A DNA stretch of 33,229 nt from Sphingobacteriaceae bacterium (GCA_023251725.1 JAHEYG010000030.1:1-33229); one strand, 5' to 3'. Positions 8,415 through 16,578 are shown, counted from the first letter of the stretch. A program made the numbers and translations. The notes: a model not told the origin generated them from the sequence alone.

Positions 8415-8696
8415 TTATCTTTTAATTTCGAAATTGCCGTAATTTTTTAATTCGCTTTCCTCCGCAAAAACTTCAGTCACTTTTGCATGCGGCGGACCCA
8501 CATAACACCATTCAATTAATTTATTAATTTTTTCCTCGTCGCCCTCCGCTTCAATATAAACACTACCATCATGTAAATTTTTTACTAGTCCGGTTAAACC
8601 CAATTTTAAGGCTTTAGCGTGAATAGAAAAACGGTAAGATACGCCCTGCACTTTTCCTTTTACTATAATTTTGTAATGTCGAGTTGATTTTCCCAA
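8415..8696 (-). CDS. acyP: Acylphosphatase
   Basis: 93 residues, the normal size of the family. It hydrolyses acyl phosphates such as acetyl- or carbamoyl-phosphate. The phosphate-binding loop KGKVQGVSYR contains the catalytic R22, and N40 in GLVKNLHDGSVYIEAEG is the catalytic asparagine. Cytoplasmic, with no signal peptide. It is the last gene of the long minus-strand operon, 9 bases after the lipocalin-like gene, and converges with the T9SS cargo gene, whose stop is 1 base away. No terminator hairpin is evident between the two convergent ends. Confidence 0.95.
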   Translation of the reverse strand: MGKSTRHYKIIVKGKVQGVSYRFSIHAKALKLGLTGLVKNLHDGSVYIEAEGDEEKINKLIEWCYVGPPHAKVTEVFAEESELKNYGNFEIKR

Positions 8697-8705
8697 TGAA
8701 AATAT

Positions 8706-9242
8706 TTATTTTAAAATTTGCGGTTCCTTTTTAATGTAAATTTTGTCGACGTGCGAAAGAATATCTTTAATTTCTTTTTCCGACATATTTTTGCGGCGCG
8801 ACATAATATCCATGCCTTGCGGACTCATAGCCGTTTTTGTAGAATACAAAACTACCCATTGTCCATCGGCGTCGCTGGCTACTACTTTCCATTTACTTTT
8901 CATCCAAAAAAATAATCCCTTACCGTGCCAAATGTAATCGAGTTTATCAGGATTTTTCTGAACTAATTTTCCCGGTAGTTTCATTTTCTTTTCGCCTTTA
9001 TAAAAGGTGAGCATGTCATCAAAACGCAGTTTCTTATTTTTTACTTTGAAATTACTGTATTCGTTACCCGGATTTGAATATTTTCCGCTAGTCCATATCT
9101 TAAAACTGGATGCAACTACATGCCAGTTCCCTTCCCATAATTTAACAGTGTAACCAAATTTACCTTCAATTTTTTGCGCATGCATGTTTACAGAAAAAAT
9201 AAATGCGAGACAAATAAAAACTATTTCGCGAATGAATTTCAA
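8706..9242 (-). CDS. Secreted lipocalin-like protein
   Basis: 178 residues with a signal peptide (about 1-22, ends VNMHAQ). The mature part resembles lipocalins of the Blc/apolipoprotein D type. WEGNWHVVASSFK recalls the first-strand G-x-W motif. The block SKWKVVASDADGQWVVLYSTK followed by GMDIMSRRKNMSEKEI recalls the typical lipocalin ending (Y-x-V ... W-I-L-S-R ... helix). Lipocalins bind small hydrophobic molecules and often act in the envelope. There is no lipobox cysteine, so it is predicted to be soluble and periplasmic rather than a lipoprotein. It starts 1 base after the uxs stop, so translational coupling is likely. Its family was recognised by eye only; a hypothetical secreted protein is the safe alternative. 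Confidence 0.55.
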   Translation of the reverse strand: MKFIREIVFICLAFIFSVNMHAQKIEGKFGYTVKLWEGNWHVVASSFKIWTSGKYSNPGNEYSNFKVKNKKLRFDDMLTFYKGEKKMKLPGKLVQKNPDKLDYIWHGKGLFFWMKSKWKVVASDADGQWVVLYSTKTAMSPQGMDIMSRRKNMSEKEIKDILSHVDKIYIKKEPQILK

Positions 9243-9243
9243 T

Positions 9244-10215
9244 TTATGCGAACTGACGATGCTCCGTTCTATTTAAATCATCTTTAGATAAACCCTTAAA
9301 ATAATCGAAAGTTATTTTTAATCCTTCGGCGCGTTTTACTTTTGGTTCCCAGCCTAATAGCTTTTTTGCCAATGTAATATCGGGCTGACGTTGTTTTGGA
9401 TCGTCTTTTGGCAATGGTTTCGATATTAATTTTTGTTTTGCTCCGGTTAATTTTAAAATTTCTTCGCCAAAATCTTTAATACTTATTTCTTCGGGATTTC
9501 CAATGTTAACCGGTAAATGATAATCACTCATTAACAAACGGTAAATTCCTTCTACCAAATCATCCACATAACAAAAACTTCTGGTCTGACTTCCATCACC
9601 AAACATGGTTAAATCTTCGCCGCGCAATGCTTGTCCGATAAATGCCGGTAAAACTCTTCCGTCATTGAGCCGCATACGCGGACCATAAGTATTAAATATT
9701 CTGATAATTCGTGTTTCAATATTATGCGTGTTGTGATACGCCATTGTTAAAGCTTCCATAAAACGTTTTGCTTCGTCGTAACATCCGCGCGGACCAACTG
9801 TATTTACATGTCCCCAATATTCTTCGGGTTGCGGATGCACGTGAGGGTCGCCATAAACTTCGCTGGTAGAAGCAACTAAAACTCTAGCTTTTTTTACTTT
9901 AGCAAAACCTAAAACATTGTGGGTTCCCAATGAAGAAACTTTTAATGTTTGAATAGGAATTTTTAAATAATCGATGGGACTTGCGGGCGAAGCAAAATGT
10001 AAAATATAATCAATGTTTCCCGGTACATCAATAAATTTACAAATATCGTGAAGGATAAATTCGAAATCCTTATGTTTTGTTAAGTGCTCAATGTTTTTAA
10101 GATCGCCGGTAATTAAATTATCCATGGCAATTACATGCATGCCTTCTTTAATAAAACGGTCGCACAAATGCGAACCTAAAAATCCTGCTGCCCCTGTAAT
10201 TAAAACTCTATTCAT
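9244..10215 (-). CDS. uxs: UDP-glucuronate decarboxylase (UDP-xylose synthase)
   Basis: 323 residues, an extended short-chain dehydrogenase. The NAD-binding GAAGFLGSH (8-16), [11 protein letters not shown] (114-124) and catalytic Y146-x-x-x-K150 in [12 protein letters not shown] are typical of UXS. It converts UDP-glucuronate, made by the UDP-glucose dehydrogenase in the same operon, to UDP-xylose for polysaccharide or glycan synthesis in the cytoplasm. Its ATG overlaps the stop of the upstream TOPRIM gene (ATGA arrangement), so in this operon its translation is coupled to the cassette. The order ugd then uxs is common; the two intervening genes are not. Confidence 0.92.
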   Translation of the reverse strand: MNRVLITGAAGFLGSHLCDRFIKEGMHVIAMDNLITGDLKNIEHLTKHKDFEFILHDICKFIDVPGNIDYILHFASPASPIDYLKIPIQTLKVSSLGTHNVLGFAKVKKARVLVASTSEVYGDPHVHPQPEEYWGHVNTVGPRGCYDEAKRFMEALTMAYHNTHNIETRIIRIFNTYGPRMRLNDGRVLPAFIGQALRGEDLTMFGDGSQTRSFCYVDDLVEGIYRLLMSDYHLPVNIGNPEEISIKDFGEEILKLTGAKQKLISKPLPKDDPKQRQPDITLAKKLLGWEPKVKRAEGLKITFDYFKGLSKDDLNRTEHRQFA

Positions 10216-10784
10216 AATTCTACTTTATATTTTAACAAAAATTCTTCTAGTGGTTTAAGATAAGCGTTATCTAAAAGCCAATAATCGTTTCCTATAAATT
10301 CTCTTTTATTATCTTTTACCTTATCCTCTTCCTCTATTGGTAATACAGCGTCTAAAAATCCATAAATTTTCCCCTTTTTTATTGGCACTTTATATTGGCC
10401 ATTTTTTGTTAAACACTTCTCATAAGCATCTAAACAATCAAAAACAGGCTGGTATATAGGATTATAAATATTCAATAATAAATCTTCAATTGTGCCAGCG
10501 TCCTTATGATTCGGAAACAAGAAGATATCAAATATAATTTCATTTTCATTCTTTAACTTTTCCAAATCAGCTAATCTGTTTTTAAAATTTTTATCGGAAT
10601 CAAAGATAACTGCAACTTTATGTTCCTGGTCATTGAATTTTTTAATCGTAGGGATTTGGGTTTTAATTTTATCCTTACCTCCTGTATAAATTACCTCGAA
10701 TCCCTTTTGAAGTTTTAAATGTGAAATATAATCTTCAATAAGCCTCTTGTCACAATAACCCTCTACAAAAATCTTTACTTCCAT
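10212..10784 (-). CDS. TOPRIM-domain protein (DUF3226-like), putative nuclease of an ATPase/TOPRIM defence-like pair
   Basis: 190 residues when started at the ATG at 10784. An upstream in-frame ATG at 10847 lies inside the ATPase gene and is less likely, because an AGGAGG Shine-Dalgarno sits 8 bases before 10784. The N-terminal TOPRIM signature is clear: E8 in IFVEGYCDK, then D62-x-D64 in VIFDSDKN, the metal-binding residues of topoisomerases, primases and OLD nucleases. [17 protein letters not shown] (88-104) and the end [15 protein letters not shown] fit DUF3226 proteins. It starts 1 base after the AAA ATPase stop and ends overlapping uxs. By analogy with OLD and PARIS systems it could be the nuclease effector released or activated by the ATPase; this is inference. 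DUF4435 is the alternative family. Confidence 0.75.
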   Translation of the reverse strand: MEVKIFVEGYCDKRLIEDYISHLKLQKGFEVIYTGGKDKIKTQIPTIKKFNDQEHKVAVIFDSDKNFKNRLADLEKLKNENEIIFDIFLFPNHKDAGTIEDLLLNIYNPIYQPVFDCLDAYEKCLTKNGQYKVPIKKGKIYGFLDAVLPIEEEDKVKDNKREFIGNDYWLLDNAYLKPLEEFLLKYKVEL

Positions 10785-10785
10785 T

Positions 10786-11895
10786 TTATTCTCCTCCTCT
10801 AATATCAGCGTCCGAATCCAAAGTTGAAGCGAACTGTTCAAAATCATATTTATAAGCCTTAATACTTCCTTCTTTTGTTTTATTTAAAGAATAGCACCTG
10901 AAACTATTTTGCAATTTTTTGTTTTCAGAAGATTCAAAAATCAATTTGAGAGCTTTCAAACATTCTAAACTGTGAGTAGTGCAAAAAATTTGAGTGTCAT
11001 TATTAACACATGTAGACACCACTTTTTTAAGAAAACCCTCGAGTTTTTTATAATGAATACCATTATCAATTTCGTCTATTGACAATCTACCATTTTTATT
11101 CATTATCACTTCCATCAAAATTCTGAAAAACTTAATAGCACCATCTCCAAACATAGATAAAGGCATTAGCTTATCATGATTTTTAAAGCCAATAAATAAT
11201 TCATAATTTTCAAAAGATTGTGATATCTCAATATTATCAATATTATTGAAGAATAAATTCAAATTTTCAATAACTTCTAATTTTTGACTCTTGCTTTTAG
11301 ATACAGTGTCGCTATAAAATTCAATCAAATCAGTTCCATGAATCTGGTTTGAGAAAATTATTGGCATATAATTATCACTTGGGGGATAACTTAAGTGTTT
11401 CGAAAAGTCTACTAAGACTATCGCCTTTTTATCGTTACTATTGAACGCAAGTAAATTATTAATTTTACTTATATCAATGAAGTCCAAACCTTGTATTGAA
11501 CCAACTTCTTCCTTATTTAATTCACTTTTATTTTTTAATTGGATTTTTATCGAATTGAGATTGTCCGAATCAAAATTTTTATATGATAGAGAAAATGTTT
11601 TATCATCCGAAGAGTTATTGAAATAATTAAAAATATAATTGTTATTAAAACTATCTTTCTCCTCAAAATGAATTATTTTTCTATGTCTATTTGAAACAAA
11701 AAAACCTAAATCACAAAGATATTTAGTAATGTCATTATTTTCAAAGGATAATGCCTCCAATAAATTGGTTTTTCCTACATTATTATCGCCAACAATTACA
11801 TTAAATAAAGAAATATCTTCCAATTCAATTTTATTGAAGTTTTTGAAATTTTCAGCCTTGAAATAAGACAAATGTTTTTCGTTGCTCTTTTCCAT
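10786..11895 (-). CDS. OLD-like AAA ATPase (AAA_15/AAA_21), partner of the TOPRIM protein
   Basis: 369 residues from the ATG at 11895 (an ATG at 11925 would run into ugd). ABC-type ATPase of the OLD/RecF-like group: Walker A GDNNVGKTN at 36-44, a degenerate signature LSMFGDGAIKFFRIL at 246-260, Walker B with catalytic acids LSIDEIDNGIHY at 271-282, and the switch TTHS at 306-309. The insert between residues about 60 and 240 is poorly conserved, rich in Asn, Asp and Ser, and probably makes up the dimer or sensor region. Unlike one-gene OLD proteins it has no TOPRIM domain; that is encoded by the next gene. It starts 5 bases after the ugd stop. The gene looks more AT-rich than its flanking sugar genes, suggesting acquisition. 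Confidence 0.8.
   Translation of the reverse strand: MEKSNEKHLSYFKAENFKNFNKIELEDISLFNVIVGDNNVGKTNLLEALSFENNDITKYLCDLGFFVSNRHRKIIHFEEKDSFNNNYIFNYFNNSSDDKTFSLSYKNFDSDNLNSIKIQLKNKSELNKEEVGSIQGLDFIDISKINNLLAFNSNDKKAIVLVDFSKHLSYPPSDNYMPIIFSNQIHGTDLIEFYSDTVSKSKSQKLEVIENLNLFFNNIDNIEISQSFENYELFIGFKNHDKLMPLSMFGDGAIKFFRILMEVIMNKNGRLSIDEIDNGIHYKKLEGFLKKVVSTCVNNDTQIFCTTHSLECLKALKLIFESSENKKLQNSFRCYSLNKTKEGSIKAYKYDFEQFASTLDSDADIRGGE
10789..10797 (-). promoter_or_regulatory. Strong Shine-Dalgarno for the TOPRIM gene
   Basis: Read on the minus strand, AGAGGAGGAGAATAAAATG ends the ATPase gene (coding for its last residues RGGE and the stop) and places AGGAGG 8 bases before the TOPRIM ATG. The other starts I inspected in this window lack such a sequence, as is usual for Bacteroidota. 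Confidence 0.65.
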
Positions 11896-11900
11896 AATTA

Positions 11901-13223
11901 TTAGTTTGTTTTTACTCCTATACAATAGTACGCATAACCTGCTTTTTTCATTTCTGCAGGATCAAAAATATTTCTTCCATCGAACAGAACTTTATTTTTT
12001 AAACGTTTTGTTATTTCATCAAAATCAGGAACTCTAAACTCGGGCCACTCTGTAATTATTAATAAAGCATCTGCGCCGTCGAGCGATTTATACATTTCTT
12101 TCGAATAAGAAATTGTATTTTTTAAAATGCGCTGTGCTTCCTGCATCGCAACCGGATCGTAAGCAACAACCGAGGCTCCTTCTTTTAATAATTTTTCTAC
12201 AATTACTAATGAGGGTGCTTCGCGCATGTCATCCGTTTTTGGTTTAAAGGATAATCCCCATAGCGCGAATTTTTTTCCTTTTAAATTTCCTTTAAAATGT
12301 TTTTTTACTTTGGTAAATAAAACTTCTTTTTGTGCTTCGTTAACTTCTTCAACGGCATTTAATATCCTCATTGGATATCCTTTTTCCTTAGCGGTTTTTA
12401 TTAATGCTTTTACATCTTTTGGGAAACAGCTTCCGCCATAACCAACACCGGGATAAATAAATTTTGTTCCAATTCGGCTATCGCTTCCAATTCCTTTACG
12501 CACCATATTTACATCGGCGCCCATCATCTCACATAAATTGGCAACATCATTTATAAAACTAATTTTTGTTGCAAGCATTGCATTGGCCGCGTATTTTGTC
12601 ATTTCCGCTGAGGGAATGTCCATAAAAATAATGGGATGCCCATTCATTAAAAACGGTTTGTATAATTTTTTCATGATTTCTTCCGCCTCTATTCTATCTG
12701 TACCAACAACAATTCTATCCGGTTTCATAAAATCCTCAATGGCCGCGCCTTCTTTTAAAAATTCGGGATTTGAAGCGACATAAAATTCAGTTTTATTTTT
12801 TCGTTTATTTAATTCGGTTTGCACTGCACCGCGTACTTTTTCGGCGGTTGTAACCGGAACGGTAGATTTTGTAACTACAACCAGAGGATGTGTTATATAT
12901 TTACCAATGGAAGCAGCCACACTCAATACATATTTTAAATCGGCTGAACCATCTTCGTCGGGCGGCGTTCCCACTGCAATAAAAACAACTTCTGCACCTT
13001 TTATACTTTCTTCCAATGAAGTAGAAAAATGCAAACGCTTTTTTTCCGCATTCCGCGAAACCATTTCTTCGAGTCCCGGTTCGTATATTGGGAGAATCCC
13101 CTTTTTAAGATTATCGATTTTTTTCTGGTCAATGTCAACACAAGTTACATCCAATCCCACTTCCGAAAAACAAGTTCCGGTAACCAATCCTACATATCCT
13201 GTTCCTACAATTGCAATTTTCAT
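11901..13223 (-). CDS. ugd: UDP-glucose 6-dehydrogenase
   Basis: 440 residues, full length for the UDP-glucose/GDP-mannose dehydrogenase family. N-terminal NAD-binding GTGYVGLVTG (7-16), then FIAVGTPPDEDG (81-92), EFLKEGAAIEDF (154-165), catalytic C266 in GVGYGGSCFPKD, and a C-terminal UDP-binding domain with ALWGLSFKPKTDDMREAP. It oxidises UDP-glucose twice to UDP-glucuronate, which feeds the UXS three genes downstream. It starts 3 bases after the aminotransferase stop. It is cytoplasmic and belongs to a surface-polysaccharide or glycan precursor pathway. Confidence 0.96.
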   Translation of the reverse strand: MKIAIVGTGYVGLVTGTCFSEVGLDVTCVDIDQKKIDNLKKGILPIYEPGLEEMVSRNAEKKRLHFSTSLEESIKGAEVVFIAVGTPPDEDGSADLKYVLSVAASIGKYITHPLVVVTKSTVPVTTAEKVRGAVQTELNKRKNKTEFYVASNPEFLKEGAAIEDFMKPDRIVVGTDRIEAEEIMKKLYKPFLMNGHPIIFMDIPSAEMTKYAANAMLATKISFINDVANLCEMMGADVNMVRKGIGSDSRIGTKFIYPGVGYGGSCFPKDVKALIKTAKEKGYPMRILNAVEEVNEAQKEVLFTKVKKHFKGNLKGKKFALWGLSFKPKTDDMREAPSLVIVEKLLKEGASVVAYDPVAMQEAQRILKNTISYSKEMYKSLDGADALLIITEWPEFRVPDFDEITKRLKNKVLFDGRNIFDPAEMKKAGYAYYCIGVKTN

Positions 13224-13226
13224 ATT

Positions 13227-14366
13227 TTATTTTACTAATTCTAATAAATTATCTACAATGTATTTCAACGTTTCTTCATCCATCTCGGTATGCATTGGTA
13301 ACGATAAAACATTGGCGCACAATTTTTCTGTTATAGGAAAATCGCCTGCTTTGTATTTGTCATCCTTATACGCTTTTTGCATATGTAATGGAATAGGATA
13401 ATAAATCATTGCCGGAATTCCTCGTTCTGCTAATTGCTCTCTTAATTTTGTTCGGTCAACATCGTTTAATTGTAATGTATACTGATGAAAAACATGATTG
13501 GAGTTTTTTACGCGCTTGGGTATTTTTAATTTCGGATGATTCGCAAATGCCATATCATAATAATCCGCCACCTTATTTCTTGCGGCTGCATATTCATCCA
13601 AATGTTTTAATTTAATTTTTAAAATAGCCGCTTGCAAAGTATCCAATCGCGAATTCACTCCTAAAACATCGTGTACGTATTGTACACTCTGCCCGTGATG
13701 CGCAATCATTCTTATTTTTTTTGCAAGAGCATCATCATTCGTGTATAAAGCACCGCCATCGCCATAACAACCCAAATTTTTACTCGGAAAAAATGAAGTA
13801 CAGCCAATGGTTCCAATGGTTCCTGCTTTTACTTTTGTTCCGTTACTAAAAATATAATCGGCACCGATAGCCTGCGCTACGTCTTCAATAACAAATAAAT
13901 TATATTTTTTTGCTACCGCCATTATTTTTTCCATATCGGCGCACTGACCAAATAAATGCACCGGGACAATGGCTTTTGTTTTATTGGTGATATTTTTTTC
14001 TATCGCTTCCACATCAATATCAAATGTATCAGGGTAAACATCTACCAACACGGGTTTCAATCCCAACAATCCAATAACTTCAGCCGTTGCCACATAAGTA
14101 AAAGAGGCAGTAATTACTTCATCGCCGGGTTTTAAATCCAACGCCATCATTGCTATTTGTAAGGCATCGGTTCCGTTGGCGCAGGGAATTACATTCTTAA
14201 CTTTTAAATATTTTTCTAAATCAGATTGAAATTCTTTTACATCCGGACCATTAATAAAAGCGGTAGTATTAATAACGTTCTCAATGGCTTTATCAACTTC
14301 CGGTTTTATTTTTTGATACTGACCTTTAAGGTCAACCATTTGTATTTTTCGGGTGGTAGTTGTCAT
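13227..14366 (-). CDS. DegT/DnrJ/EryC1 sugar-nucleotide aminotransferase (WbpE-like)
   Basis: 379 residues, PLP-dependent. The internal aldimine lysine is K196 in FFPSKNLGCYGDGGAL; the PLP-N1 aspartate is D162 in VIEDVAQAIGA; substrate-site motifs are CANGTDALQIA (62-72) and HLFGQCADM. The overall sequence most resembles WbpE/WlbE-type enzymes that aminate 3-keto UDP-sugars, but the substrate is not certain. With ugd and uxs nearby, a uronic-acid or pentose-derived amino sugar is possible. It begins 38 bases after the thioesterase stop and heads the nucleotide-sugar operon. The N-terminal MTTTTRKIQ is short and non-hydrophobic, so the enzyme is cytoplasmic. Confidence 0.9.
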   Translation of the reverse strand: MTTTTRKIQMVDLKGQYQKIKPEVDKAIENVINTTAFINGPDVKEFQSDLEKYLKVKNVIPCANGTDALQIAMMALDLKPGDEVITASFTYVATAEVIGLLGLKPVLVDVYPDTFDIDVEAIEKNITNKTKAIVPVHLFGQCADMEKIMAVAKKYNLFVIEDVAQAIGADYIFSNGTKVKAGTIGTIGCTSFFPSKNLGCYGDGGALYTNDDALAKKIRMIAHHGQSVQYVHDVLGVNSRLDTLQAAILKIKLKHLDEYAAARNKVADYYDMAFANHPKLKIPKRVKNSNHVFHQYTLQLNDVDRTKLREQLAERGIPAMIYYPIPLHMQKAYKDDKYKAGDFPITEKLCANVLSLPMHTEMDEETLKYIVDNLLELVK

Positions 14367-14404
14367 TGTAATAAGAAGAGCGAATTTACGGAATTTTAAG
14401 GTAT

Positions 14405-14815
14405 TTAAATAAAATACTTTTCAGTGGCCTTAGCAAACCATTCGGGAACAGGAACAGGTTTGTTTTTTTCTTTATCAATAAATACAAGAGTTACTTTTCC
14501 TGTATTGAGTAATTCTTTTTTTTCATTGAAACATTCGTAATCAAATGTAATGCGCGCCGAATAGGGAATTTCTTTAATGGTGGTTACAACTGTAATTTCA
14601 TCGTCGTAATAAGCCGGTTTTTTATAATTGATGGTATAATCAATTACAGGAAGTAAAATCCCTCTGTTTTCAATTTCTTTATAGCTAAAACCAAGCATTC
14701 TTATAGCTTCTACCCTCCCAACTTCATAATACTGGGCATACACACCATAATAGGCATAACCCATTTGATCGGTTTCACCGTAGCGAACTCTTATTTTTGT
14801 TTCAGCTCTTACCAT
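14405..14815 (-). CDS. Acyl-CoA thioesterase, YbgC/4-hydroxybenzoyl-CoA type
   Basis: 136 residues, a single hotdog domain. The catalytic aspartate is D16 in RYGETDQMGYAYYGVY, followed by the long helix YYEVGRVEAIRML characteristic of YbgC/FcbC proteins. It hydrolyses acyl-CoA or acyl-carrier thioesters in the cytoplasm; the natural substrate is not apparent. It has its own -7 box just upstream and probably leads into the aminotransferase gene 38 bases downstream. It is divergent from the split 5'-nucleotidase genes, with a 32-base gap. Confidence 0.9.
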   Translation of the reverse strand: MVRAETKIRVRYGETDQMGYAYYGVYAQYYEVGRVEAIRMLGFSYKEIENRGILLPVIDYTINYKKPAYYDDEITVVTTIKEIPYSARITFDYECFNEKKELLNTGKVTLVFIDKEKNKPVPVPEWFAKATEKYFI

Positions 14816-14829
14816 ATTTTGTATTTTTA

Positions 14830-14837
14830 CAAATATA
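14830..14837 (-). promoter_or_regulatory. Promoter -7 box (TATATTTG) for the thioesterase/sugar operon
   Basis: On the minus strand TATATTTG matches TAnnTTTG and ends 15 bases before the ATG, implying a leader of under 10 bases. The same octamer precedes the antitoxin, ferredoxin and amino-acid permease genes. No convincing -33 TTG was found at the expected spacing. Confidence 0.55.
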
Positions 14838-14847
14838 ATATCTATTA

Positions 14848-15591
14848 GTGATTAAGCTTTTAAAATACTTTTTATTCCCACTTCTTTTATTATCGGCCTG
14901 CACAAGGCATTTTATTCCAACGCAAAGCAAAGCATCTTATTATGAAATTAAGCAGTTTAAGAGCGATTCTATAGCTAATTTACGTATTTCTCCCTATAAA
15001 AGCAGTTTGGATAAGGAAATGAATACGGTAATTGCCATTAGCGACAGCGCACTTACTAAAGATGGGTACGAATGTACCTTAGGAAATTTTTTGTTGCAGG
15101 CGGTTGAACATTATATCAATAATAAAAGCGATTTTACCAATAAATGTGTATTTATATTTAACCGGGGGGGTTTAAGGAACAATTTACCTTCCGGGGAAAT
15201 TACGAAGCAAAACATATTTGAATTAATGCCTTTTGAGAATGAAATTGTGATTCTTACAATTAAAGGCGAAAAATTACAGGAATGCATTAATGCCATTTGT
15301 ACTGACGGAAAATTAATAAGCTTTAATCTTTCTTTTACCATAAAAGATAAATCTCCTAAGGAAATTAAGGTTTTTGGGGAGGATTTTGATGCATCTAAAA
15401 ATTATTATGTTGTTACAAGCGATTATCACGCCAATGGTGGCGACAACTGCACATTTTTTGCTAACCCCATAAAATCTGAAATTACCAATATAAAACTGCG
15501 CGATGCCTTATTACTGTATTGCAATTATTTAACAAAAAACAAAACACACATTAGCCCTTTTACCAATGGAAGAATTCAATTTTCAAAATAG
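14848..15591 (+). CDS. 5'-nucleotidase C-terminal-domain lipoprotein
   Basis: 247 residues starting at GTG (14848); the resulting MIKLLKYFLFPLLLLSAC is a typical lipoprotein signal with the lipid-anchored cysteine at 18. The rest matches the C-terminal substrate-binding domain of UshA-type 5'-nucleotidases: FNRGGLRNNLPSGEITKQNIF, ELMPFENEIVILTIKG, and later DYHANGGDNCTFF. On its own it lacks the metallophosphatase active site; that domain is encoded by the next gene, which overlaps by 26 bases. The two products presumably work together in the periplasm to dephosphorylate nucleotides. A run of seven G (15164-15170) encodes the conserved RGG. Confidence 0.85.
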   Translation: MIKLLKYFLFPLLLLSACTRHFIPTQSKASYYEIKQFKSDSIANLRISPYKSSLDKEMNTVIAISDSALTKDGYECTLGNFLLQAVEHYINNKSDFTNKCVFIFNRGGLRNNLPSGEITKQNIFELMPFENEIVILTIKGEKLQECINAICTDGKLISFNLSFTIKDKSPKEIKVFGEDFDASKNYYVVTSDYHANGGDNCTFFANPIKSEITNIKLRDALLLYCNYLTKNKTHISPFTNGRIQFSK

Positions 15592-16498
15592 GCGCGACTT
15601 TTTAAAGTATTTTGTGGGAGGAGCGGTAATGCTCTCAGGATTCAATACATATTCGAAGATATTGCTTAATGATAAGAAAATTAAAAAGCTCACTATTCTT
15701 TATACCAATGATCAGCATAGCCGAATTGATCCCTTTCCCGCCAATGATACAAAATATCCCAATCAGGGAGGATTTGCGAAACGCGCCGCATTAATAAAAC
15801 AAATTCGTAAGGAAGAAGAAAATATTTTATTATTGGATGCCGGCGATATTTTTCAGGGCACACCGTATTTTAATTATTACCATGGCGAACTCGAATATAA
15901 ATTAATGAGCCAAATGGGATATGATGCCACTACCTTAGGAAACCACGATTTTGATATGGGAATTGATAATTTAATTACCCAATGGCCACATGCCGGATTC
16001 TCATTCATAAATTGCAACTATAATTTTAGCGATACAGTACTTAACGGAAAAATTGTCCCACACAAAGTATTTACAAAGGGCGGAATGAAGATTGGCGTTT
16101 TAGGAGTGGGAATTGAGCTGGAAGGTTTGGTCGAAAAAAAATTATATGGCAATGTAAAGTACAATAGTCCTTTAGATTGCGCCAACTCAACAGCTCAGCA
16201 TCTAAAAAATAATTTAGGATGCGACTATATAATTTGTTTAAGTCACCTCGGCTACAAGTATGAAAATAATAAAGTTAGCGATATTACTCTTGCTTCCCAA
16301 TGTAAAAACATCGATTTAGTAATTGGCGGACATACACATACATTTTTAGATGAACCTGTTTCCATTGCAAATTCATTGGGAAAACAGGTTTTGGTGACGC
16401 AAGTTGGATGGGCCGGAATACGATTGGGGCGTATCGACATTTATTTTTCTGAAAACAATAAAAAAATGAAAATTGAGGCGGGAAGTGAAAAAATTTAA
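15566..16498 (+). CDS. 5'-nucleotidase metallophosphatase domain protein with Tat signal
   Basis: 310 residues. The N-terminus NRRDFLKYFVGGAVMLSGF is a twin-arginine signal (R9-R10), so it is likely exported folded with its metals. Calcineurin-like phosphatase motifs in order: D49-x-H51 in YTNDQHS, LLDAGDIFQGT (88-98), LGNHDFDMG (124-132), LSHLG (225-229) and GGHTHTF (254-260). Together these give the two-metal site of UshA-type nucleotidases. The C-terminal substrate-binding domain is missing here and is encoded by the gene just upstream, giving a split enzyme in reversed domain order. The 26-base overlap supports coupled translation. Confidence 0.88.
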   Translation: MEEFNFQNRRDFLKYFVGGAVMLSGFNTYSKILLNDKKIKKLTILYTNDQHSRIDPFPANDTKYPNQGGFAKRAALIKQIRKEEENILLLDAGDIFQGTPYFNYYHGELEYKLMSQMGYDATTLGNHDFDMGIDNLITQWPHAGFSFINCNYNFSDTVLNGKIVPHKVFTKGGMKIGVLGVGIELEGLVEKKLYGNVKYNSPLDCANSTAQHLKNNLGCDYIICLSHLGYKYENNKVSDITLASQCKNIDLVIGGHTHTFLDEPVSIANSLGKQVLVTQVGWAGIRLGRIDIYFSENNKKMKIEAGSEKI

Positions 16499-16548
16499 AT
16501 AACCAAAAAAAAGTGAAAATTTTAAAAAAATATTTTTTTTAAAATTCC

Positions 16549-16578
16549 TTGCGTAAATAAATAAACAATGTATATTTA
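16549..16578 (+). promoter_or_regulatory. Candidate dnaA promoter
   Basis: TTG at 16549-16551, exactly 19 bases, then TATATTTA at 16571-16578, close to the Bacteroidota TTTG-N19-TAnnTTTG arrangement. The predicted leader is roughly 65 bases. The flanking 16499-16650 gap is strongly AT-rich. Confidence 0.5.

Noticed and set aside
10785-10847. Longer TOPRIM protein starting at 10847.
   Set aside because: It would overlap the ATPase gene by 62 bases, and the Shine-Dalgarno and family alignment both support the ATG at 10784.
12907-13401. A 164-codon plus-strand frame opposite ugd and the aminotransferase gene.
   Set aside because: It lies antisense to two clearly functional genes and crosses their junction; its composition reflects their codon pattern.
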